Source of the DNA: JAXMHQ01 sp046346665
Lineage (GTDB): Bacteria; Verrucomicrobiota; Verrucomicrobiia; Limisphaerales; JAXMHQ01
Reading direction: 5' to 3'
Length of the DNA: 16,867 bases
Assembly: GCA_046346665.1 (NCBI GenBank)
Contig: JAXMHQ010000051.1
Coordinates: 1 to 16,867, forward strand
Part shown: positions 4,953 through 13,544 of the stretch, in pieces
Layout of the letters: each line of letters opens with the position of its first letter
Numbering within the stretch: the stretch's first letter is position 1
Notes under the pieces: model-generated
What the model saw: only the letters and a program-made list of their open reading frames with translations
What the model was told of the DNA's origin: nothing
The model's database searches: none
Made by a program: the position numbers and the translations under genes

Positions 4953-7871
4953 TTACTGCGGCGCATTCGAGCCGGCTGGATTTTTGAGGTTGTAGGGGAA
5001 CGGGACGGAGCGGGGGCCGGTCGCGGAGGCGGCCGAAACGCCGGCCGACACCTGGCGGGACACGGCGTAGTGGTAGAAATAGAGTTCCACATCGTTCAGC
5101 TCGTTGATCCTCAGGACCGGCACGCCGAGGTCGCGGGTGGGGATGCTGAGGACCCAGCCGGTGGCGGCGACGCTGCGTTCCTTGAAGATGGTGATTTGCT
5201 GGACGGTGGGCGGGACGCGGGAATCGGTGCCGAGCTGCATGCTGACGGGCGACTGGAGCGCGGCGCTGAACTGCCAGGAAGCGCTTGGGGCGTGGAAGTA
5301 CCAGTAGCGCGTCCCGTAAGTGGTCAGTTCATCCTGAAGGACGTTAGGCTGTCCGGCGGCGAACCGGCCGACGTCGAAATTCCGGATGAACGACGATCCG
5401 CCGTAGGTGAGCTGTCCGGCGAGCGTGGTGCGGCCGAGGCTGTGGCTGCCGGGGAGGTTGATTTGCATCCAGATGATCTTGTCGAGGAACAGCCCGGGGC
5501 TGAGGACGTTTCCGTTCTGATCGAACCGCGCGCCGCGGAAGAAGGTGCCGCCGGGGATTTCGCGCACGGTGCTGAAGGGGAGCTGGATGTCGCCGACGGA
5601 GTTGGTGAGCATTTCGAGCCGGCGGCGGAAGGCCTGGATGCCGGTGAGCGTGGCGGGGCCGCCGGGGTTTGCCGGATCGGGATAATAAGCGACGGCGCCG
5701 ACGTCGTTGGTGAGTTTGTATCCGAAGAAATCGTCGCGCACGGAGAACCAGTCGAAGTAATCGTCCTTGGGAAGCTGGACGAGGCTGTTGAAGCTGACCA
5801 TGGCGTTGAAGAACTGGCCGAGTTCCTCCGCATTGCGCAGTTTGAACAGGGTGGCGGTGGACCATTTCCGGCCGAGGTAGAAATAATTCTGGAACGGCGT
5901 GTTCCATTTGTATTCGAGGGCGCGCGCCATGAAGTAGAGCCATTTCTGGGCTTCATCGAACGACAGGTGGGCGAGCAGGGTCTGGTGCCGGTAGCGCAGG
6001 TGGTGGACGGGATCGGCGAAATAGCGCGTGGTGAATTCCTGCTGGTTCCCGGCGAGGGTTTGTTCGAGGTCGGCTTTCTCGCGCAGCAACGCGACGAGGC
6101 GGGCGATCTCCTGCTGCAGCAACAGGACCGCCACCTGCGAGTCCACCCGGAGCGTCTTCATCCCCAGCATGAGCGTCTTCACGTGCGCGTCGCTGTCCGT
6201 GCCCTCGATTTCGGCCTGTTCCATCGCGGCCAGCGAATCCTTCTCCTGCTGGAGGTAACCCTTGTTGATTTCGGAGTCGTACTGAATGCTGGCGTTGGCC
6301 CCGTTCACGGCCGTGCCGATGAGGGATGCGAAATCCATGAAGTTCACGCTGGAGGCGGCCGCGGAGAAGCTGTTGGCCATGGCCTGTCCCGCCTGCACGA
6401 ACGCGATCTCGCGCGTGAGGGTGGACTGCAGGGTGTTGTAACGCATCACGATGCTTTTATCCGCGGCCGCACGGGCGATTTCGATGTTCACCTCCTGGAT
6501 GAGATTGTCCATCTCCGCCTTGTTCTTCTCGATGCGGGTCCGGGCCACTTCGATGCTTTGGATCTGCTGCCAGAGTGCGCTCCCGGTGTTGTTGGTGGGG
6601 TGGTTGTATTCGGGGGTGCCGGGATAGGCGCCGGCGATTTGATAAAGCCGGTCTTCGGCCGAGCCGCGGACATTCTCGAGCTGCAACTCCAGTTGATCCT
6701 CCGAGCCGCGGTATTCGTCGAACGACGCGCGTTCCGACGTCAACAGGTCCTGCGCGTACCGGAGCGGGCTGGAGAGGTTGCCCGGGGCCAGTTGCAGTTG
6801 AAGCGCGTCGAAGGAATCGAAGACGTCTCCGGACTGTCCGGCGAATTTCTGGACGAGCATCAGGAAATCATCGGCAAATCCGAGCGGCCCGGAACCGCCG
6901 CGCAGATTCTGCGCCAGCGCATCGAGGTCGGCCAAGCTGGCTTTTGCGCCACCGATGGCTTCGGCGAGTCCGGAAGCCGGGTCCACGTCGTTGACGTTTT
7001 GCGGGTCGAGTTGGGGGAAGACGCCGAGCAGCGTGGCGAGTTGCAGGGTGAGAAATCGCTGGCCCTCGGTGACGAGGCTGCGGGCCTGAGCGGAATCCCC
7101 GGAATTGTTCCGCATCGATTCCAGACGCGCCAGCGCAGCCGCCCCGCGGCCGTAATCGCACAAGCCTTCGGCAAGCAGGACGAGATCCTTGTAGCCCGAA
7201 AACAACGGTGTGGCATCGCCAGTGACGGAGACGGGGACGCCGTTGCTGAGATACGCTGCCGGATCCAGCCCGCGCGCGGGCACGAGTTGTTTGAACCATT
7301 GAAAACCGGCGGGCGGCGAACCCGCGGCGCCCAGGCTGTCGGTGAGCAGGCGAAAATGGATAGTCAAAGCCGACCGGAGCGTGTTCAGGGCGGATTGGCA
7401 GGCGGCGATTTCGTCGTCGATGACGAGGCCGGTGGGAATGGTCGGGGGGCCCATGCGCGCGCGGTTGGCGGATTCGAGGGCGTTGGCGGCGAGAATGAAT
7501 TCGGCCGCGGAACGGTCGTAGTAGAGATCCAGCAACAGGCCGGCGAGGAGGCTGCTGCCCGGGTTGCTGGACAGGCCCGTGCGCAGGTAACCCTCGGCCG
7601 CCTGTGCGCGCGAACGCTCGGCCGGGCCGTAAAGACTGGCCATGTTCGTGGCCACGGGCGCGATTTCCCCGGAATCGGCATACAACAGGTGCTTGTAACG
7701 GAACGCCGCGACGGACCGGTTGGCGGGATCGGCGTCGGGCCAGTAAAGCAGGCCTTTCACGTAGGCCGCCACAACGGTGTCGTTCGTGTAACTGGCGGGT
7801 TGTCCGTGGGCGGCGAGGGCCGCGGCAAGGCACGCCGCGCAAAGGAGCGTTGCGTTCATGAGCTGTTTCAT
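4953..7871 (-). CDS. Large exported protein with Tc-toxin-A-like C-terminal half (putative)
   Basis: This gene encodes 972 residues. Residues 1-23 are a signal peptide (hydrophobic 7-21, ending AAHGQ). Residues 60-330 are helical and Ala/Leu-rich, perhaps TPR-like. Residues 430-490 and 530-615 are long charged helices of coiled-coil character around a small-residue, hydrophobic stretch at 491-530. The next part (616-665, with RYRHQTLLAHLSFDEAQKW and ALEYKW) and the beta-rich end (795-940, with LDKIIWMQINLPG and a closing LRINELNDVELYFYHYAV) follow the order seen in Tc toxin A subunits: channel helices, then the TcB-binding region. I judge this from pattern memory, not from a computed alignment. 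The first half is not recognised. It lies 18 bp after the double-propeller gene with a strong ribosome binding site, so the two products probably work together. The toxin-like resemblance does not prove toxicity. Confidence 0.5.
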   Translation of the reverse strand: MKQLMNATLLCAACLAAALAAHGQPASYTNDTVVAAYVKGLLYWPDADPANRSVAAFRYKHLLYADSGEIAPVATNMASLYGPAERSRAQAAEGYLRTGLSSNPGSSLLAGLLLDLYYDRSAAEFILAANALESANRARMGPPTIPTGLVIDDEIAACQSALNTLRSALTIHFRLLTDSLGAAGSPPAGFQWFKQLVPARGLDPAAYLSNGVPVSVTGDATPLFSGYKDLVLLAEGLCDYGRGAAALARLESMRNNSGDSAQARSLVTEGQRFLTLQLATLLGVFPQLDPQNVNDVDPASGLAEAIGGAKASLADLDALAQNLRGGSGPLGFADDFLMLVQKFAGQSGDVFDSFDALQLQLAPGNLSSPLRYAQDLLTSERASFDEYRGSEDQLELQLENVRGSAEDRLYQIAGAYPGTPEYNHPTNNTGSALWQQIQSIEVARTRIEKNKAEMDNLIQEVNIEIARAAADKSIVMRYNTLQSTLTREIAFVQAGQAMANSFSAAASSVNFMDFASLIGTAVNGANASIQYDSEINKGYLQQEKDSLAAMEQAEIEGTDSDAHVKTLMLGMKTLRVDSQVAVLLLQQEIARLVALLREKADLEQTLAGNQQEFTTRYFADPVHHLRYRHQTLLAHLSFDEAQKWLYFMARALEYKWNTPFQNYFYLGRKWSTATLFKLRNAEELGQFFNAMVSFNSLVQLPKDDYFDWFSVRDDFFGYKLTNDVGAVAYYPDPANPGGPATLTGIQAFRRRLEMLTNSVGDIQLPFSTVREIPGGTFFRGARFDQNGNVLSPGLFLDKIIWMQINLPGSHSLGRTTLAGQLTYGGSSFIRNFDVGRFAAGQPNVLQDELTTYGTRYWYFHAPSASWQFSAALQSPVSMQLGTDSRVPPTVQQITIFKERSVAATGWVLSIPTRDLGVPVLRINELNDVELYFYHYAVSRQVSAGVSAASATGPRSVPFPYNLKNPAGSNAPQ

Positions 7872-7878
7872 AGCGGTT

Positions 7879-7885
7879 CTCCTTT
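7879..7885 (-). promoter_or_regulatory. Strong ribosome binding site of the 972-aa gene
   Basis: On the - strand, AAAGGAG ends seven bases before the ATG at 7871. It is the only textbook Shine-Dalgarno among the complete genes here, and it sits in the 18-bp gap after the stop of the preceding gene (7890-7892). It confirms both the start and the operon. Confidence 0.85.
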
Positions 7886-7889
7886 GAGG

Positions 7890-10800
7890 TCAGGGTGCGG
7901 GTTGGAGCGGAACGACGTTGGTCACGGACCGGGCGGGCGTTTTCAGCAGCGTGAACGTGCCGTCGAGCCCCGAGTCCAGGTGCCGTCCGCCGGTCACCCG
8001 GATGACCAGCCGGGCCGCGCCGGCGATGCGCGCCGGGGAGACATTCGTCGCGCCAGGAACGTTGGCCGCGTCGAGCCGCAGGTCGATGTAATTGGTGTAA
8101 CCACTCCCGGAATAATTCGTGAACACGGCGATCGGGATGTTCGTCGCGACGGCCAAGAACGAATCGTCTCCGCGCACCACCTGCACCAGCGCATTGGTCG
8201 GGAAGAAGCCGAAGCCCGCGCTCTGAATTCTTCCACCCGTCACGCCGTTTGTCTCCATCAGGGTCAGCCCGAAGCCCAGCGTGCAGCCGGTGGCCTGCAA
8301 CGTCCCCTGCCAGTCCGAGTCGTTGTCCAGGATCGTCACTGCGCTTTGCGAAACGCCGCCCAGGCCAAACCCGCTGCCGGCCTGCACGGTGAGCGTCAGC
8401 CGGTCCGACGGATCCACCAGCCCGTTTTCACCCGCAAACGCCGCGGGGATCGGGATCACGGCGCTGTTGCCGTTCACGGCGATTTGATTGGTCTGCGACG
8501 CGCCGGTTTCGTCGGTCCAGACGCAGGTCAGCGGGCCGGTGTAGATGCCGTTGAACACGATGACGGGGCCGCTCACTCCCGAGCCTTCACCGGCGGCGAA
8601 CTGCGGTGAGTTGAGTCCCGCCGAAAGCGAACGCAACCCGCGAACGCGGTAAAATCCCGTGTCGCCCGGCGCCCCCGCGGTGTCCACCTGGAACACGCCA
8701 TTGCTCAACGCGGTGACCACGACATTGCTGACCGCGGTCCATTGATTGGTCGGGTCGAGGTCGGAGCGGTAATCCACGGCGTAATTGGTCGAGGCGCTGC
8801 CGAGGTCGACGATTTGGAATCGCAGCGCCTGCACCTGCGACGGGCGTGCGCCGGACAATTGCGGCGGGGCGGAGCCGGTTCCGTTCATTCGCACCCGGTA
8901 ATAGCCGTTGCCTTGCGGCGGCGCCGGGGCGTCGACCTGAAACACGCCGCCGCCCTGCGGAACGATGATGGCATCCGAGACGGTGCTCCAGGCGGCGCCG
9001 AGGGCCGGCTGGAATTCGACCGTGAAGTTCGCGGTGTCGGCGTCCGCGCCCTGGACCTGGAATCGGAACGACTCGCGCGACGCGCCTTCGGGCGGCGTCA
9101 ATTTCACCCAGGCGCTCACGCCGCCCGGCGGCGGGGTGACGGTCACGGTGCAACGGCGGATGACGGTGCCGCCGGCGGTGCTGGCGGTCACAGTCACCTG
9201 GGCGGAGCCGGATTGTCCGGCGGCGGGCGTGATAACGAGGCTGCGATTGGTACCCGAACCCTGGGTTGTGAGGCTTCCGTTGGGGAGCAGGACCGGGTTG
9301 TTGCAGGCGACGGAAAGCGGGACATCGGCGGGTGTGGCGACGAACCAGACCGCGCCGCTCCCGTTTTGCGGCAGGGCGATGTTTGTCAGGACGGACACCA
9401 CGGGCGCTTCGGCGACGGGGGCGGGAACGGTGTAAGCAACGTCCGCGCCTTCCGTGCGGCCGAGTTCGTTCGACGCGACGGCGCGGTAATGGTAGGTGAC
9501 GAATGGCAGCAGACCTTCCGTGGTGCTGAACGGCTGCGAAGCCGCGCCGTTGCCCATGAATTGATTGGTGGTGCGGTAGCCGTAACTGGAGAGCAGGCCG
9601 TATTCGAACCAGGCCAGCGTGTCCAGCGCGCGGGCGTTCACGGTGCCGTTCATCTGCGCGTCCGTTGCGCCGCCGCCCGTGGGCGCCGCCGTCGTAACGA
9701 GCGGGCTGGTGGCAATGGCGACCAGCCGATTGGTGAAGGCGTATCCGCCCATGGCATTCGTCGCGGCATACGCGAGCGGGTAGCGGCCGACGACGCCGGC
9801 GTTGACCGTGCCGGTGATCGAGGGGGTGAGACGAACGCACGCTTTGTCCATCCAATCGGTGGCATCTCCCATAATACGCCTGTTCCCCTGGAGCGTGCCA
9901 TCGGAGGTCAGGACCATGCTTTGAAGATAACCCGCGCCGATTGAGATGGCGTTTGTCACATAGGCAAAATCGCACTGACCGTACTGGTCCATACCCCAGG
10001 CAACAACAGTACCATCCACGCGCAGGGCGAGCGTGTGATAGGCGCCGGCGGCGATCGCAATCACATTGGTGGCGTCGGCCGGAATATCCGTCTGCCCCCA
10101 GTTGTTCAGGTTAGCGCCCCAGGCAACCACGGTGCCATCCGCGCGCAGGGCGACGCTGTGGTACCAGCCGGCGGCCACGGCCACGACGTTCGTCGCCTCA
10201 GGCGGGACAGTGGTTTGCCCATCCCCGACGTTGCCCCATGCCGCCACGGTGCCGTCGGTCAGGGCGGCGAGACCAAATTGGCTGCCCTCGGCAATCGCGC
10301 TTGCGTGGTTGGCGACCACCGCTCCCGATCGAATCACCACCGAGCCATCCTCTTTCAGGGCGGTTCCACTGCCGGCGATCGCCACGACGTTGCTGATCCC
10401 CCAGCCGACCACGTAACCGTCCGCGCGCAGGCAGATCTGGTCCGCAATCGCCACCAGGTTGGTCGCATCGGCCGGATATCCGCCTTCCCACCAGGTAATA
10501 ATCTGAACCGTCCCGTCTGCTTTTAAGGCCGCTGTATAACCGATGCCAGCCGTCAATTGCGGTGGGTAGGCGTCGACGGTCGTGGTTTCCGTCCAGGCAT
10601 TGCCCAGGGGCACGACCTGGAGGACGGGCTGATGGAAATTGATCTTCGGGATGTAGAAGAACCGGTCCGGGCTGCGGGAACACCACACGGCGTTGCTGGC
10701 GGTGATTCGATAATGATAAACGTGGCCGGGAACCAGGTTCGTCAAGGCCAGGCTCAAGGGCACGGGATTGGTGCCGCCGCTCCACGGTTGCGGTGTTGTG

Positions 10801-12902
10801 TGATAGGCATACTGCAACCCGTGAACCGGGCCCCACTCGAACCAGGTTTGGAACGGCAAATCGCCATTGGGCTGGACGGCGCCGGTCAGGACTCCCGTGC
10901 TGCCGGCGAGGTTCGACACGGTCAATGCCTGGATCACCGGACCGCCCACCACGACGGTGCGGGTGACGGTGGCCCGGTTGGTGAAGGTGTCGGCCACCGA
11001 GTAGGTATTCGTGTAAACGCCGGGCACGGCGGTGTTGACGGTATTGACGATTGCGACGCCCGCGCTCATGTCGCCGGCGCACAGGTCGCTGGCGGTCGCA
11101 CCCGGATCGGCGAAGGCCGAACCCGTCATTGCCATCATCGGGCTTTGGCCATTGAGGCTGATCGTCGGAGCGAGCGTGTCCACCACGAACACCGTGCGGT
11201 TATTGGTCGCCGCCGTTCCCACGTCGTTCGTGAATGAATAACCGAGCGGGAACAGGCTGGTGGCGGCATTCGTGTCCACAATGCCCGTCACCACGGGAAG
11301 GAGCCGGGTCTGGTTCACCGCGGGCGATGCATATTCAGGCCAGGCACCGCCGATATGCCAGATGACCACGTTCCCGTCGGAGTGGAGCGTGACAAACCGA
11401 TTCCAGGACACTCCGGCCGCCAGCGCATTGCCTGTCCAGGTGAAATTCTGATTGGCAGGAAATCCCACCGAGGTCACCGACCCATCTAGATGCACCAACA
11501 CCGAACAATAATTGCCGGCCGCAATGGCGGTGATATCGTTGAAACCCGCGGGGATGTCGCACTGACCGTAATAATTGGCGCCCCAGGCCACCACGGTTCC
11601 GTCGGACCGCAAGGCCACGCTATAATCCGTGCCGGCGGCAATTGCGACTACGTTACTGAGGCCCGCGGGCGAGGTCGATTCGCCAAACGAATTTTCACCC
11701 CACCCAATCACTGTGCCGTCGGCTTTAAGGGCGAGGCTGTGGTAATCGGCCGCGGCGATCGCCACGATGTTCGTGGCATTCGCGGGAACAGTGGCCTGGC
11801 CATAATTGTACTGCTCAGTGCTTCCCCACCCCACCACCGTGCCATTACTGCGCAGCGCAAGAAAATGATATCTCCCCGCGGCAATGGCGACCACGTTCGT
11901 GGCCTCGGCCGGCACACCCGGCACCCGCCACCCGTAATTCCATCCCATCAGGGTGCCGTCCGGACGGAGCCCCAGGCAGCCCGCCAAACCGCCCGCAATG
12001 GCCACGATATTTGTTGCGCTAGACGGCGCGTCATCGGCCCCGGGAAATGCCTTCACCGAGCCGTCGGCGCGGAGCGCGATCTGGCTGAAATCCAGCACAA
12101 CCACCGATACCACGGGCGCGCTCACAGTAACCGGGTCGACAAACGGCTGGTGACATTCGGTGTTCAGCGGCTCGGCGCTGTTGAGCGCAATGCCTGGCCA
12201 CCAATACGACGGAGCGCGAAGTGGAAGGTTGATCATGGTGCCGTTCAGATGCTGCGAGGCGCCGTCGCGAACGAGAATGCCGCCGGGTTCGTCGAATCGA
12301 TAATACGCCGCCAGGTTGGTTTCGGCGCCGGTGAGCGACGCGGTCATGGTGGACTGGATTTCCGCCTGGCTGCGCGCGGTGTTCCAGATCCGGACCTCGT
12401 CCATGCGGCCGGCGAAGAACCGATTGCTCCCGGCGAGGTAATCGGCGCCCAGGCACAGCGGATCGGCGTTGGCCTGCACGGTCCAGTTGGATCCGGACAG
12501 CGGCAGGAGCTGGCCGTTGAGATACAGGCGCCGGACGTTGTTGCTGTTCACGGCGGCGACGTGGTACCAAACGCCCGTTTGCAGGCTGATGGTTGAATTG
12601 GTCAGACCGTCGAATTCCAGGTGGTTGGTTTGCAGCCGGAGAACGTAGCCGTTGGCGTTGGTTGTGGCGAACTTGCTCACCAGCCCGCGCGTGCCGCCGA
12701 ACGCCTGCGGCCTGAACCAGCATTCGATCGTGTAATGATTCGTCAGGTCCAGCGCGGCGGCGTCCGGCACGCGCACATAATCCCCGGCGCCGCGAAACAA
12801 CATCGCCTGGTTCCAGACCGCCGCGGCAGAAACACGCATCGAACCGGTCAGCAGCGCGATCCCCACCCCGAGGCACGCGAGACGTGGCAGTTGTGTATTC
12901 AT
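7890..12902 (-). CDS. Giant exported multidomain protein: LamG, two seven-repeat RCC1-like blocks, Ig/FN3-like and Calx-beta-like modules
   Basis: A 1670-residue protein with a signal peptide at residues 1-27. In order it has: a LamG/jellyroll domain (33-207; YTIECWFRP, RRLYLNGQ, FAGRMDEVRIWN); RCC1-like block 1 (about 270-530, seven repeats of the ALRxDGTVVxWG...VVAIAAG type); a DUF5011-like Ig module (539-652); an FN3-like module (655-750); RCC1-like block 2 (about 785-1017, seven repeats); a similar Ig module (1030-1067); FN3-like (1070-1158); an Ig-like domain (1165-1257); two related repeats ending in YRVR (1265-1338, 1355-1421); a Calx-beta-like domain ending in VTILDNDS (1430-1529); and an unrecognised end. 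All are adhesion or protein-binding folds; no catalytic domain is seen. Seven RCC1 repeats make one beta-propeller in known structures. It is first in an operon with the 972-aa protein. Its binding target is unknown. Confidence 0.85.
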   Translation of the reverse strand: MNTQLPRLACLGVGIALLTGSMRVSAAAVWNQAMLFRGAGDYVRVPDAAALDLTNHYTIECWFRPQAFGGTRGLVSKFATTNANGYVLRLQTNHLEFDGLTNSTISLQTGVWYHVAAVNSNNVRRLYLNGQLLPLSGSNWTVQANADPLCLGADYLAGSNRFFAGRMDEVRIWNTARSQAEIQSTMTASLTGAETNLAAYYRFDEPGGILVRDGASQHLNGTMINLPLRAPSYWWPGIALNSAEPLNTECHQPFVDPVTVSAPVVSVVVLDFSQIALRADGSVKAFPGADDAPSSATNIVAIAGGLAGCLGLRPDGTLMGWNYGWRVPGVPAEATNVVAIAAGRYHFLALRSNGTVVGWGSTEQYNYGQATVPANATNIVAIAAADYHSLALKADGTVIGWGENSFGESTSPAGLSNVVAIAAGTDYSVALRSDGTVVAWGANYYGQCDIPAGFNDITAIAAGNYCSVLVHLDGSVTSVGFPANQNFTWTGNALAAGVSWNRFVTLHSDGNVVIWHIGGAWPEYASPAVNQTRLLPVVTGIVDTNAATSLFPLGYSFTNDVGTAATNNRTVFVVDTLAPTISLNGQSPMMAMTGSAFADPGATASDLCAGDMSAGVAIVNTVNTAVPGVYTNTYSVADTFTNRATVTRTVVVGGPVIQALTVSNLAGSTGVLTGAVQPNGDLPFQTWFEWGPVHGLQYAYHTTPQPWSGGTNPVPLSLALTNLVPGHVYHYRITASNAVWCSRSPDRFFYIPKINFHQPVLQVVPLGNAWTETTTVDAYPPQLTAGIGYTAALKADGTVQIITWWEGGYPADATNLVAIADQICLRADGYVVGWGISNVVAIAGSGTALKEDGSVVIRSGAVVANHASAIAEGSQFGLAALTDGTVAAWGNVGDGQTTVPPEATNVVAVAAGWYHSVALRADGTVVAWGANLNNWGQTDIPADATNVIAIAAGAYHTLALRVDGTVVAWGMDQYGQCDFAYVTNAISIGAGYLQSMVLTSDGTLQGNRRIMGDATDWMDKACVRLTPSITGTVNAGVVGRYPLAYAATNAMGGYAFTNRLVAIATSPLVTTAAPTGGGATDAQMNGTVNARALDTLAWFEYGLLSSYGYRTTNQFMGNGAASQPFSTTEGLLPFVTYHYRAVASNELGRTEGADVAYTVPAPVAEAPVVSVLTNIALPQNGSGAVWFVATPADVPLSVACNNPVLLPNGSLTTQGSGTNRSLVITPAAGQSGSAQVTVTASTAGGTVIRRCTVTVTPPPGGVSAWVKLTPPEGASRESFRFQVQGADADTANFTVEFQPALGAAWSTVSDAIIVPQGGGVFQVDAPAPPQGNGYYRVRMNGTGSAPPQLSGARPSQVQALRFQIVDLGSASTNYAVDYRSDLDPTNQWTAVSNVVVTALSNGVFQVDTAGAPGDTGFYRVRGLRSLSAGLNSPQFAAGEGSGVSGPVIVFNGIYTGPLTCVWTDETGASQTNQIAVNGNSAVIPIPAAFAGENGLVDPSDRLTLTVQAGSGFGLGGVSQSAVTILDNDSDWQGTLQATGCTLGFGLTLMETNGVTGGRIQSAGFGFFPTNALVQVVRGDDSFLAVATNIPIAVFTNYSGSGYTNYIDLRLDAANVPGATNVSPARIAGAARLVIRVTGGRHLDSGLDGTFTLLKTPARSVTNVVPLQPAP
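9852..10550 (-). repeat. Second RCC1-like repeat block (codons ~785-1017)
   Basis: Seven repeats can be read, each starting at an [A/C/V]L-x-x-DG-x-V core: near residues 791, 823, 847, 879, 917, 958 and 997. Repeats 5 and 6 are best preserved (both with DGTVVAWG, residues 922-929 and 963-970). Repeats 2 and 3 are shortened and repeat 7 has lost the Trp-Gly. A single seven-bladed propeller is expected. Confidence 0.7.
11313..12095 (-). repeat. First RCC1-like repeat block (codons ~270-530)
   Basis: Seven repeats can be read, with cores near residues 276, 311, 349, 390, 429, 469 and 505. Repeats 3 to 5 keep the DG-TV-x-GWG or AWG core and the following VVAIAAG turn; repeats 1, 6 and 7 have drifted. 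The count of seven matches one closed propeller. Confidence 0.7.
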
Positions 12903-13151
12903 AGGAATGGAGTTGAAGATGGAATGAAGTATGAGAGCGCCTGTTCGCGCGCCGCGGGCCCGCCGGAGGAATCACGACCCAATCCGGAAAACCCACGGGC
13001 TCCCCGGAAAATGCAAAAGAAACACTTCCTCGAAACACCGGGCCACATCCGGCGATTTCATGTAAGGATCCTAAACCGCCGCAGTCATTAGTCCATCCTA
13101 TTCTACACTATTGATTCATTAGATCGATTTCAACACTCGGCAGCGCATTTG

Positions 13152-13209
13152 ATCCGCAGATTTCCCAGATGAACGCAGAGGCCCTGCGAAATCTGAGAAA
13201 TCTGCGGAT
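13152..13209. repeat. Intergenic hairpin, 19-bp stem with one mismatch
   Basis: Bases 13152-13170 (ATCCGCAGATTTC, one mismatch, CAGAT) pair with 13191-13209 around a 20-base loop; the outer 13 pairs are perfect. The right arm contains two tandem 9-mers (GAAATCTGA, GAAATCTGC). I recall similar ATCTGCGGAT-type repeats between genes in related bacteria, but I cannot check copy number here. Confidence 0.7.
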
Positions 13210-13231
13210 GCTCTTCGCCTTTCACTGTGGA

Positions 13232-13395
13232 TCACGCGCGGGTCAGGATGCCCTTGCTGGCGCAGGCGATTCATATCAGCTTGAACTGCCGAGCCATCGA
13301 TTGGATGCTCGGGCCGGTGGCGGGGGATGACGGTCTTAGGGAGAATCCGAGAACTGAAAGCAATGGCTGCGCTTGAGATCAATGCCCGGAGGGCC
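13232..13395 (-). pseudogene. Decayed fragment of an esterase gene related to the one at 3100-4080
   Basis: Read on the - strand, the segment gives PATG, then RQFKLI, a stop codon (TGA), then IACASKG. The intact esterase reads PATGRQFKLIWIACGNKDG. The stop replaces the Trp codon TGG. Across CTG ATA TGA ATC GCC TGC versus CTC ATT TGG ATT GCG TGC, all five differences are in third positions, as expected for an old coding sequence. The 14-base match AGCTTGAACTGCCG is shared with 3284-3297. Upstream on the - strand, a GCAGGC(C/G)CT and GGATTCTCC pair recurs at nearly the same spacing (50 versus 52 bases), implying a frameshift, and about 45 bases are missing between it and PATG. A second stop follows at the RA-stop-STV point. 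The 13330-13395 part is less certain than 13232-13330. Confidence 0.6.
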
Positions 13396-13544
13396 TGCGG
13401 AATTCAAGCGGAGGCGCACGGTTCGTTGCTGTTGCGCGATTGGTAACAGAACAAGACGTAAGGAAACACGCTCGAAGTATTTCACGGAATATTTTGTCCG
13501 CTGTGAGGGTGCCGGCGGGGATATCAGGTTAAAGACAGCACGGA

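Larger units (their letters stand above)
12903..13544. other. Divergent intergenic region between the operon and the sigma-factor fusion
   Basis: This 642-bp region separates genes reading away from each other, so it should hold promoters for both. The 13060-13140 part is the most A/T-rich and includes TAGAAT on the - strand (13100-13105), a fair -10 box, but no properly spaced -35 is seen. It also contains the hairpin at 13152-13209 and an esterase gene remnant at 13232-13395. The rest shows no recognisable content. Confidence 0.6.

Noticed and set aside
4392..8609. A 4.2-kb open frame on the + strand opposite the STAS and 972-aa genes and the end of the 1670-aa gene
   Set aside because: It runs across three real gene boundaries, its product is Arg/Gly/Glu-rich with no recognisable domain, and the opposite strand has signal peptides, a ribosome binding site and known folds. 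High G+C explains the lack of stops.
8742..9944. Long + strand open frames opposite the 1670-aa gene
   Set aside because: Composition is Gly/Arg/Ala-rich without domains, and the - strand has clear repeated protein modules.
9852..12095. RCC1 repeat DNA as a possible CRISPR-like or non-coding tandem array
   Set aside because: The repetition is at protein level with drifting DNA, units vary in length, and the frame stays open throughout.
7890..12902. Reading the 1670-aa protein as a TcB subunit
   Set aside because: It has propeller-type repeats but no Rhs/YD repeats, no SpvB-like domain and no autoproteolytic core; only an analogy to TcB is possible.
13060..13140. A defined sigma70 promoter for the 1670-aa gene
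   Set aside because: TAGAAT is a fair -10 box, but the only TTGAAA lies 22 bases away, too far for a normal spacer.
13119..13382. An 87-aa open frame on the - strand in the divergent intergenic region
   Set aside because: It covers the hairpin and the esterase remnant in the wrong frame, so it is better explained as a chance frame over a pseudogene.
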